Positions 1-5,183 of a DNA stretch of 7,790 nucleotides are shown here, piece after piece. Every line of letters starts with the position of its first letter. Within the stretch, counting starts at the first letter, position 1. The stretch comes from JBOGEN01 sp050743265. GTDB lineage: Bacteria; Actinomycetota; Actinomycetes; JBOGEN01. The stretch covers positions 1 to 7,790 of the forward strand of contig JBOGEN010000214.1 of NCBI GenBank assembly GCA_050743265.1, written 5' to 3'. The notes beneath the pieces were generated by a model. It was not told where the DNA came from and made no database searches. It was given only the letters and a program-made list of their open reading frames with translations. The position numbers and the translations under genes were made by a program.

Positions 1-13
1 CCCTCGACAGGGA

Positions 14-48
14 GCCGGGGCCGTCGTCTGCTCGGGTCGGGGCCCGGC
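14..48 (-). terminator. Possible hairpin downstream of hmgA
   Basis: A GC-rich inverted repeat, GCCGGGGCC (14-22) against GGCCCGGC (41-48), has an 18-base loop and one bulged base. It starts 11 bases past the hmgA stop. There is no run of U after it on the minus strand, so it could only be a tail-less terminator. Chance pairing in such GC-rich DNA is a real alternative. Nothing else is visible in bases 1-59. Confidence 0.2.
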
Positions 49-59
49 CGTGCGCGCGG

Positions 60-1229
60 TCAGGCGTGCCGACCGGCCCACGTCCACGCGTACGCCGTGT
101 CCTCGCAGGCGAGAGCGGCCTCGCCCAGGTCGAGGGGCCGGAACGTGTCCACCATCACCGCGAGCTCGTCGAACGCCTCGACGCCGAGCGCCCGCTCGAC
201 GGACCCCGGCTGCGGGCCGTGGGTGAACCCGCTCGGGTGCAGCGAGATCGACCCCTGCTCGATGCCCGAGCCCTTGCGCGCCTCGTAGCTGCCGCCGACG
301 TAGAAGAGCACCTCGTCCGAGTCGACGTTGGCGTGGTTGTACGGGACCGGGACGGCCTGTGGGTGGTAGTCCACCTTGCGCGGCACGAACGAGCAGATGA
401 CGAAGTTCGGCCCCGCGAACGTCTGGTGCACCGGCGGCGGCTGGTGCACCCGGCCGGTGATCGGCTCGAAGTCCGCGACGTTGAAGACGTACGGGTAGAG
501 GCAGCCGTCCCACCCGACGACGTCGAAGGGGTGGTGCGCGTAGACGTACCGGGTGCCGCCGGCGCGGTGCCTGACGAGCACCTCGACGTCCTCGCCCGTC
601 TCCACGAACGGCTCGGCGGGCACGCGCAGGTCGCGCTCGCAGTACGGGGCGTGCTCGAGGAACTGGCCCTTCTTCGAGAGGTAGCGCGCAGGGGGCCCGA
701 CGTGCCCGGTGGCCTCGACGACCATGACCCGCAGGGGGTCGCCCCCCGCGGGGACCCACCGCTGGGTCGTCGACGTGGGGATCACCACGTAGTCGCCCTG
801 CCCCACCTCGAAGGCGCCGAACACCGTCTCCACCCGGCCCTGACCACTCTCCACGTACACGCACTCGTCCCCGACCGCGTTGCGGTACAGCGGCGAGGGA
901 CGGTCGGCGACCACGTACGACATGCGGACGTCGGCGTTGCCGAGCAGCAGCTGCCGCCCGGTCACCACGTCGGCGCCGCCGGCGTCGAGCTTGTGCGTAC
1001 GCAGGTGCCGCGGCTTGAGCGGGTGGTTGGGCACGGTCCGCGAGCCGGGTGCTTCCCACTCGGTGGCGTCCACGATCGCCGTCGGCAGGTGCTCGTGGTA
1101 GAGCAACGCCGAGTCGGAGGAGAACCCCTCGACGCCCATGAGCTCCTCGGCGTACAGGCTGCCGTCGGACTTGCGGAACTGGGTGTGCCGCTTGCGCGGT
1201 ATCGCGCCGACGGCCCGGTAGTACGGCAT
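60..1229 (-). CDS. hmgA: Homogentisate 1,2-dioxygenase
   Basis: Opens the ring of homogentisate with O2 and Fe(II) to give maleylacetoacetate, the committed step of cytosolic tyrosine/phenylalanine breakdown. The 389-residue cupin protein has the conserved C-terminal metal region: NHANVDSDEV (residues 298-307) and GFTHGPQPG (334-342). H299, E306 and H337 are the likely iron ligands by analogy with the His-Glu-His triad of human HGD. PPPVHQTFAGPNF (264-276) also belongs to the conserved core. It is about 55 residues shorter than the human enzyme (445), as in a short bacterial form. I chose the ATG at 1229 because MPYYRAVG begins the conserved part and GAAGAGG lies 9 bases upstream (1239-1245). 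The open frame continues to 1436 but would overrun the divergent gene. Divergent from the unknown gene and fahA, which complete the pathway. Identification is firm; exact metal-ligand assignment is inferred. Confidence 0.95.
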   Translation of the reverse strand: MPYYRAVGAIPRKRHTQFRKSDGSLYAEELMGVEGFSSDSALLYHEHLPTAIVDATEWEAPGSRTVPNHPLKPRHLRTHKLDAGGADVVTGRQLLLGNADVRMSYVVADRPSPLYRNAVGDECVYVESGQGRVETVFGAFEVGQGDYVVIPTSTTQRWVPAGGDPLRVMVVEATGHVGPPARYLSKKGQFLEHAPYCERDLRVPAEPFVETGEDVEVLVRHRAGGTRYVYAHHPFDVVGWDGCLYPYVFNVADFEPITGRVHQPPPVHQTFAGPNFVICSFVPRKVDYHPQAVPVPYNHANVDSDEVLFYVGGSYEARKGSGIEQGSISLHPSGFTHGPQPGSVERALGVEAFDELAVMVDTFRPLDLGEAALACEDTAYAWTWAGRHA

Positions 1230-1280
1230 GCGCACGCACCTCTTCACTCGTGCTTCGCTCGGAACCTCGCCGGGCGGCGT

Positions 1281-1299
1281 GCGTCCGATAGTCGGACGC
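1281..1299. promoter_or_regulatory. Perfect 8-3-8 palindrome, candidate operator of the hmgA / fahA divergent promoters
   Basis: GCGTCCGA (1281-1288), spacer TAG, TCGGACGC (1292-1299): a perfect dyad centred at 1290 in the 112-base gap between hmgA and the divergent unknown gene. Its size and symmetry fit the site of a dimeric regulator controlling both directions. In Pseudomonas putida an IclR-family repressor, HmgR, controls the equivalent genes through a palindromic site; no regulator gene is seen in this window, so the family here is unknown. The site covers the candidate -10 of the hmgA promoter, which would fit repression. Confidence 0.5.
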
Positions 1300-1317
1300 C
1301 TCTGTCCACTCTGACAG
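1288..1317 (-). promoter_or_regulatory. Candidate hmgA promoter
   Basis: On the minus strand, CTGTCA (1312-1317, 4 of 6 matches to TTGACA) is followed after 18 bases by GACTAT (1288-1293), which keeps the important A2 and T6 of the -10 hexamer. A start near 1281 would give a leader of about 50 bases containing the hmgA ribosome site. The -10 lies inside the 8-3-8 palindrome. The match is modest. For the opposite strand only a -10-like GATAGT (1287-1292) without a good -35 was found. Confidence 0.25.
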
Positions 1318-1332
1318 GTACGGTGGAGTACC
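1302..1332. promoter_or_regulatory. Two abutting 5-6-5 inverted repeats, candidate second regulatory site
   Basis: CTGTC-N6-GACAG spans 1302-1317 and GGTAC-N6-GTACC spans 1317-1332, sharing base G1317. The dyad centres lie at 1309.5 and 1324.5, exactly 15 bases apart. They sit between the longer palindrome and the start of the unknown gene, whose only Shine-Dalgarno-like sequence (GGTGGAG, 1322-1328) lies inside the second repeat. Protein binding here could therefore affect translation or transcription of the plus-strand operon. Arms of 5 bp are short, so chance is possible. Confidence 0.3.
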
Positions 1333-1341
1333 CTCGCGCGC

Positions 1342-2211
1342 ATGTCAACCGGGACCACCCCCGCCAGGGCCTCGCGCGCCCTGTTCGCCGCCCTCGTCGA
1401 CGACGCCGCCCTGTTCCCGCCCGGCAGCGCCCCCATGCCGGATGCGCTCGCCGCCCACCGCGAGCACCGCCGGGCCGCCTACGCCGACCTCGTCGGCCCG
1501 TTCCTGTGCCCCGCCTCCCGCGTCCCGGAGATGCAGTCACATCTCGTCTCCGGCGACGCCCTCCCTCTGCGGCTCATCGCCGACGGCGGCCCCGAGGGCC
1601 TCGCCGGCGCGCGTGACCTGTTGCTCGACGACGACCGCGTGGAGCTGGTCGGTGTCGAGCTGCCGATCCCGGCCTCGCCGGACATGGGCGCGGCCGCCCG
1701 GCTGCTGCTCGACGTCCTCGACTTCTCCGTGGACGCGTACGTGGAGATCCCGCGCGGCGCAGGGTGGGAGGCGGCGCTCGACGTGCTCGCCGCGGACGGG
1801 GCCGAGCACGCCAAGTTCCGCACCGGCGGGACGAACCCCGAGGCGTACCCGAGCGAGACGGAGCTCGCCGTGTTCATCCGCCGCTGCCTGGACACCCAGG
1901 TGTCGTTCAAGCTCACCGCGGGCCTGCACCACGCCGTACGCCGGACCGAGCCGGTCGAGGGCTTCGAGGAGCACGGGTTCGCGAACGTGCTCGCCGCCAC
2001 CCGGGCGGGGCTCATCGGCGCGGAGGCCGAGGACATGGCCGCGATCCTCGCCGAGCGGGACCGCACCGCCGTGGTCGGCCTCCTCGAGCGGATGAGCGAC
2101 GCGGATGCCGCCGTCGTGCGCGCCTTCTTCCTCTCGTACGGTTCGTGCAGCGTGACCGAACCGCTGGACGACCTGCTGGCCCTGGGCCTGCTCTCGAAGG
2201 AGGACGCGTGA
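1342..2211 (+). CDS. Unrecognised alpha/beta protein of the homogentisate locus (candidate for the isomerase step)
   Basis: A 289-residue soluble protein without signal peptide or membrane segments; I recognise no named enzyme family. An N-terminal motif ALVDDAALFPPG (17-28) looks conserved-type. Strand/helix alternation follows: LPLRLIADGG (74-83), RVELVGVELPIP (99-110), DAYVEIPRG (131-139), EHAKFRTGG (155-163), VSFKLTAGLHHAVR (187-200), HGFANVLAA (211-219). Charged residues at strand ends (E135, K158, R160, K190, H196, H197) suggest a TIM-barrel-like active site; this is inference. The gene sits between divergent hmgA and fahA and overlaps fahA by GTGA, so a role in homogentisate breakdown is likely. 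Maleylacetoacetate isomerase is the one activity missing from the locus. Alternatives are a regulatory, side-product-clearing or FahA partner protein. ATG 1342 is the first start in frame; the upstream GGTGGAG is 13 bases away, a poor spacing. Coding status is strong; function is open. Confidence 0.85.
   Translation: MSTGTTPARASRALFAALVDDAALFPPGSAPMPDALAAHREHRRAAYADLVGPFLCPASRVPEMQSHLVSGDALPLRLIADGGPEGLAGARDLLLDDDRVELVGVELPIPASPDMGAAARLLLDVLDFSVDAYVEIPRGAGWEAALDVLAADGAEHAKFRTGGTNPEAYPSETELAVFIRRCLDTQVSFKLTAGLHHAVRRTEPVEGFEEHGFANVLAATRAGLIGAEAEDMAAILAERDRTAVVGLLERMSDADAAVVRAFFLSYGSCSVTEPLDDLLALGLLSKEDA
2196..2203 (+). promoter_or_regulatory. Ribosome binding site fixing the fahA GTG start
   Basis: GAAGGAGG lies within the last codons of the preceding gene, only 4 bases before the GTG at 2208. 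It is the strongest Shine-Dalgarno sequence in the window and selects GTG 2208 over the next in-frame GTG at 2226, which would be 22 bases away. Confidence 0.7.
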
Positions 2212-3425
2212 CCCTCTCCACCTGGGTGCCGGTGCCGGAGCGCTCGCACTTCGGTGTGGCGAACCTGCCGTACGGGGTGTTCTCCACCGCGGACGAGCCG
2301 CCGCGCGTAGGGGTCCGCATCGGCGACCACGTGCTCGACGTGGCCCCGGTGGCGGGCGTGGAGGGCCTGGACGGCGGCCACGTCTTCGTCCACCCGAGCC
2401 TGAACGCCCTCATGGCCCTGGGGCGCCCGGCGTGGACGGCCGTGCGGGACTGGCTCACCGAGCTGGTCACGCACGAGTCCCAGCGCGACCTCGTCGAGCC
2501 GCACCTCGTCCCGGTCAGCGACGTCACGATGCACATGCCGTTCGAGGTCGCGGACTACGTCGACTTCTACTCCTCCGAGCACCACGCGACGAACGTCGGG
2601 CGCATGTTCCGGCCTGGATCCGACCCGCTCACACCGAACTGGCGGCACCTCCCGATCGGGTACCACGGCCGAGCGGGCACGGTCGTCCCGTCCGGCACGC
2701 CGGTCGTCCGGCCCTCGGGGCAGCGCAAGGAGACGCCCGAGGCGGGCCCCACGTACGGGCCGTCGGCGCGGCTCGACATCGAGGCCGAGGTCGGCTTCGT
2801 CGTCGGCGTGCCGTCCCCGCTCGGCTCCCAGGTGCCTACCTCCGCCCTGCGCGAGCACGTGTTCGGCGTCGTCCTCGTCAACGACTGGAGCGCGCGGGAC
2901 CTGCAGGTATGGGAGTCCGTCCCGCTCGGCCCGTTCCTCGGCAAGTCGTTCGCCACGTCCGTCTCGCCGTGGGTGGTGACGCTGGACGCGCTCGAGGGCG
3001 CCCGCGTCACGCCGCCGGCCCAGGACCCGCCGCCGCAGGCCTACCTGCGCGACACCGAGGACTGGGGGCTCGACCTCGCGCTCGAGATCGAGCTGAACGG
3101 TCACGTGGTGTCGCGCCCGCCGTTCTCGACGATGTACTGGACGCCCGCCCAGCAGCTCGCGCACATGACGGTGAACGGTGCGTCGCTGCGCACGGGTGAC
3201 CTGTACGCTTCCGGCACCGTGTCAGGCCCCGCCCGTGAGCAGCGCGGCTCGCTGCTCGAGCTCGCCTGGGCCGGGGAGCAGCCGCTGTCGCTCCCCGACG
3301 GGTCGACCCGCGTGTTCCTCGCCGACGGGGACACCGTGACGATCCGTGCCACCGCCCCCGGCACGGACGGCTCCGTGATCGGCTTCGGCGAGGTGACGGG
3401 CACCGTCGCCCCCGCAGGGGAGTGA
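2208..3425 (+). CDS. fahA: Fumarylacetoacetase (fumarylacetoacetate hydrolase)
   Basis: Last enzyme of the homogentisate pathway: hydrolyses fumarylacetoacetate to fumarate and acetoacetate in the cytosol. At 405 residues it is of normal length. The N-terminal SH3-like part is followed by the FAH catalytic domain, with DFYSSEHHATNVGRMFRPG (119-137), HLPIGYHGR (147-155), LDIEAEVGFVVG (189-200) and VNDWSARDLQ (224-233), then GKSFATSVSPW. All mouse FAH active-site positions I could place align with a constant offset of 7: D119, Y121, H126 (catalytic base), R135, Y152, E192, E194, D226, Q233, K246 and T250, so metal binding (D119, E192, E194, D226) and catalysis should be intact. The GTG start is supported by the strong GAAGGAGG 4 bases upstream and the GTGA overlap with the preceding gene, implying translational coupling. 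Confidence 0.97.
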   Translation: MTLSTWVPVPERSHFGVANLPYGVFSTADEPPRVGVRIGDHVLDVAPVAGVEGLDGGHVFVHPSLNALMALGRPAWTAVRDWLTELVTHESQRDLVEPHLVPVSDVTMHMPFEVADYVDFYSSEHHATNVGRMFRPGSDPLTPNWRHLPIGYHGRAGTVVPSGTPVVRPSGQRKETPEAGPTYGPSARLDIEAEVGFVVGVPSPLGSQVPTSALREHVFGVVLVNDWSARDLQVWESVPLGPFLGKSFATSVSPWVVTLDALEGARVTPPAQDPPPQAYLRDTEDWGLDLALEIELNGHVVSRPPFSTMYWTPAQQLAHMTVNGASLRTGDLYASGTVSGPAREQRGSLLELAWAGEQPLSLPDGSTRVFLADGDTVTIRATAPGTDGSVIGFGEVTGTVAPAGE

Positions 3426-3441
3426 CCCGGGCGTCCCCGCA

Positions 3442-3486
3442 CGCCCCGGACGCGCCGCCACGCACCGGTGCGCCCCGGACGCGCCG
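3442..3486 (+). repeat. 16-base direct repeat and 12-base palindrome downstream of fahA
   Basis: The 16-mer CGCCCCGGACGCGCCG occurs at 3442-3457 and again at 3471-3486, 29 bases apart. Between them CGCACCGGTGCG (3461-3472) is a perfect 12-base palindrome. The second repeat copy overlaps the left arm of the longer hairpin at 3480-3520. This is the 108-base gap between fahA and the SRPBCC gene; no gene is seen in it. Confidence 0.6.
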
Positions 3487-3520
3487 GACGCGCACGTCGC
3501 ACGGAACCGCGTCCGGCGCG
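3480..3520 (+). terminator. 13-bp perfect stem after fahA, possible terminator
   Basis: CGCGCCGGACGCG (3480-3492) pairs perfectly with CGCGTCCGGCGCG (3508-3520) around a 15-base loop. It starts 55 bases after the fahA stop. No U-run follows, so as a terminator it would be of the tail-less kind proposed for actinobacteria. It ends one base before the -10-like CACACT of the next gene, so a regulatory dyad for that gene is the main alternative. Confidence 0.4.
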
Positions 3521-3521
3521 C

Positions 3522-3527
3522 CACACT
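3522..3527 (+). promoter_or_regulatory. Possible -10 of a leaderless SRPBCC transcript
   Basis: CACACT keeps A2 and T6 of the -10 hexamer and ends 6 bases before ATG 3534, the spacing expected if transcription begins at the A of the start codon. No Shine-Dalgarno sequence is seen before this ATG, which fits leaderless translation. No convincing -35 was found, so the call is weak. Confidence 0.25.
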
Positions 3528-3533
3528 GACCCC

Positions 3534-4001
3534 ATGCCTCACGCCTCCGTGTCGCGAAGGGTCGCCGCCCCCCTGCCTGTGGTCTGGCAGGTGTTCACGG
3601 ACGTCCCGACCGCGACGCGCCGTATCGCCGGGGTCAGCGACGTCGAGATGCTCTCGTCGTACGTCAGCGGTCTCGGCACCCGCTGGCGGGAGACCCGCAC
3701 GGTCTACGGGCGTACGTCGACCGAGGAGTTCGAGGTCGTCGACTACGAGCGGGAGCACCGCTACGTCGTGACGAGCCGCGGCAGGGGCGCCCGGTACCGC
3801 ACCCAGTACACGTTCGACGCGCTCGGCACCGACGCGACCACCGTGCTCGCGGTGTTCACCGTGCGGGGGAACACCATGGTGGCCGGCATGGTCGGCGTGG
3901 TCGTCTGGCCGGTCACCCGCCGGACCGTCCGCAAGGTGCTCGCCCAGGACGTGGACGACCTCGCCGCGGCCGCCGAGCGCGAGGTCGGGGAACCGCTCTA
4001 G
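3534..4001 (+). CDS. SRPBCC-fold (polyketide cyclase / START-like) protein
   Basis: A 155-residue cytosolic protein of SRPBCC type, a helix-grip fold that encloses a hydrophobic ligand. The opening SVSRRVAAPLPVVWQVFTDVPTATRRIAGVSDVEML (5-40) has the family's usual first strand, the 'AP...VW' helix and the 'FTDVP' turn. GLGTRWRETRTVYGR (47-61), TEEFEVVDYEREHRYVVTS (63-81) and ARYRTQYTFDALG (86-98) form the strand series, and a long C-terminal helix (127-150) closes the cavity. Length is typical. Ligand and reaction, if any, cannot be read from the sequence. It follows fahA by 108 bases across a strong hairpin, so it is probably a separate unit; a link to aromatic catabolism is speculation. I chose ATG 3534 because homology starts there; the in-frame ATG at 3468 would add an unlike Arg/Pro-rich stretch encoded by the repeats. 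Confidence 0.85.
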   Translation: MPHASVSRRVAAPLPVVWQVFTDVPTATRRIAGVSDVEMLSSYVSGLGTRWRETRTVYGRTSTEEFEVVDYEREHRYVVTSRGRGARYRTQYTFDALGTDATTVLAVFTVRGNTMVAGMVGVVVWPVTRRTVRKVLAQDVDDLAAAAEREVGEPL

Positions 4002-4025
4002 CCCCTCTGGTCCCCTCTAGCCCCT
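3996..4025. repeat. 11-base direct repeat spanning the two convergent stop codons
   Basis: CTCTAGCCCCT occurs at 3996-4006 and 4015-4025. The CTAG of the first copy supplies the TAG stop of the plus-strand SRPBCC gene; the CTAG of the second supplies the TAG stop of the minus-strand M20 gene. The intergenic gap is 15 bases and shows no terminator hairpin. Confidence 0.5.
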
Positions 4026-5183
4026 GGCGCCGCACCAGCGGTCGAGCACCGCCGCGTACGCCGCGCTCGCCGCGTCTACCTTCGACGCCGAGCACCACTC
4101 GTCCACCACGTGGCACTGGTCGGGCTCGCCCGGGCCGAGGATCACCGTCGGCACCGAATCGGCGTCACCGGCACCGTCCACCTCGCCGTCGGAGTCCGCG
4201 AGCAGCCCGCTCAGCACGGACGCGTCCGTGAAGAAGCGCGCGGGCGGCTGCACCGAGCCGTCGAGGCCCACGTCGGCGAGGCCATCCCTGACCAGGCCCA
4301 CGAACGGGTCGTCAGGCGTGGTGTCGACCGGCGGCAGCACGACGTCGTCCGTCACCGTCACGCCCTCACCGGCCAGGTCGGCGACCAGGCGGCGCAGCGC
4401 TGACAGGTCCGTGCCCGGCACCGTACGCAGGTCCAGCCACATCTCGGCGGCGTCGGGCACGACGTTGGTCTGCACGCCGCCGCGGAGCACGCCGACGTTC
4501 GCGGTGACCGCGCCGAACCCGTCCCGCGAGGGCCAGACGTCGTGGTCGTGCAAGGCCACCGCGGCACGCGACAGCCGGACGACGGCGTTGTCTCCCCACT
4601 CGGGTGCCGACCCGTGGCTCGCCCGCCCGGTGGCGGAGAGCCGCAGCCACAACGCCCCCTTGTGCGCGGGGACGAGCGCGTTCGCCGTCGGCTCCGGCAC
4701 GAGCAGCGGCCCGCCGCGGGCGAGGGATGTGCCGGCGATCTCGCGTGCCCCGGTGCAGCCGGTCTCCTCACCGGCCGCGAGCACGACCTGCACGCCACGG
4801 CAGGCGTGCGGCCGGCGGACGTGCGTCGCCACCGCGTCCACCGCGGCGGCCACCCCGGACTTCATGTCGCTCGCGCCGCGCCCGAGCACGCGGTCGCCGT
4901 CCCGCTCCCCCGACCAGGGGTCGTGGCTCCAGTCCTCCGGTCTGGCCGGCACGGTGTCCACGTGCCCGGCAAAGGTCAGCGGCGGGCCGTCGCCTCCGCT
5001 GCCCCCGTCCGTGCGAGCGACGAGCTGTTCCCGGCCGTCCACCCACGGCAGCAGCGTCGTGTGCAGCCCGGCCTCGTCCAGCACCGCCGCGCACCGGCGC
5101 GCCACCGCACCCTCGTCCGCGGCGACCGAACGGATCCGGATCAGCTCGGAGAGCAGGCCCAGCGCCGTGGTGCCGCGGATCAC
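4017..5183 (-). CDS. M20-family metallo-hydrolase (ArgE/DapE-like deacylase or dipeptidase)
   Basis: A 388-residue di-zinc amidohydrolase that removes an acyl or aminoacyl group from an amino-acid-like substrate in the cytosol. Metal and catalytic motifs are complete: FAGHVDTVP (71-79; H74 zinc, D76 activates), GRGASDMKSG (101-110; bridging D106), AAGEETG (136-142; E139 base, E140 zinc), VPEPT (162-166; E164 zinc) and QCHVVDEW (356-363; H358 zinc). GRASHGSAPEWGDNA (186-200) marks the lid/dimerisation domain with its usual His (H190). The final motif resembles acetylornithine deacetylase more than DapE, but the substrate cannot be fixed. An acidic stretch, DSDGEVDGAGDADS (330-343), looks like a small insertion before the last motif. 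GTG 5183 overlaps the stop of the MFS gene (GTGA) with only a weak, distant AAGGGG, implying translational coupling. The apparent upstream extension of this frame lies inside the transporter gene and is not real. Confidence 0.92.
   Translation of the reverse strand: MIRGTTALGLLSELIRIRSVAADEGAVARRCAAVLDEAGLHTTLLPWVDGREQLVARTDGGSGGDGPPLTFAGHVDTVPARPEDWSHDPWSGERDGDRVLGRGASDMKSGVAAAVDAVATHVRRPHACRGVQVVLAAGEETGCTGAREIAGTSLARGGPLLVPEPTANALVPAHKGALWLRLSATGRASHGSAPEWGDNAVVRLSRAAVALHDHDVWPSRDGFGAVTANVGVLRGGVQTNVVPDAAEMWLDLRTVPGTDLSALRRLVADLAGEGVTVTDDVVLPPVDTTPDDPFVGLVRDGLADVGLDGSVQPPARFFTDASVLSGLLADSDGEVDGAGDADSVPTVILGPGEPDQCHVVDEWCSASKVDAASAAYAAVLDRWCGARG

Noticed and set aside
1311..1316. CTGACA as the -35 of the plus-strand unknown gene / fahA operon
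   Set aside because: It matches TTGACA in five positions, but no -10-like hexamer occurs 16-18 bases downstream and the spacing would place transcription start after the ATG.
1230..1436. N-terminal extension of hmgA by about 69 residues
   Set aside because: The extension is Arg/Pro/Ala-rich, unlike HmgA, crosses the divergent promoter region and overlaps the opposite gene. ATG 1229 has a good ribosome site and begins the conserved sequence.
66..1616. 516-residue plus-strand open frame opposite hmgA
   Set aside because: Antisense shadow with Val/Arg/His-rich composition and no recognisable motif; it also runs through the divergent promoter region.
1479..3164. 561-residue minus-strand open frame opposite the unknown gene and fahA
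   Set aside because: Arg/Asp-rich shadow of the plus-strand genes; it spans a true gene boundary without any family features.
3468..3533. Upstream ATG extending the SRPBCC protein by 22 residues
   Set aside because: The extension is encoded by the repeat/hairpin DNA, is Arg/Pro-rich and precedes the normal family N-terminus.
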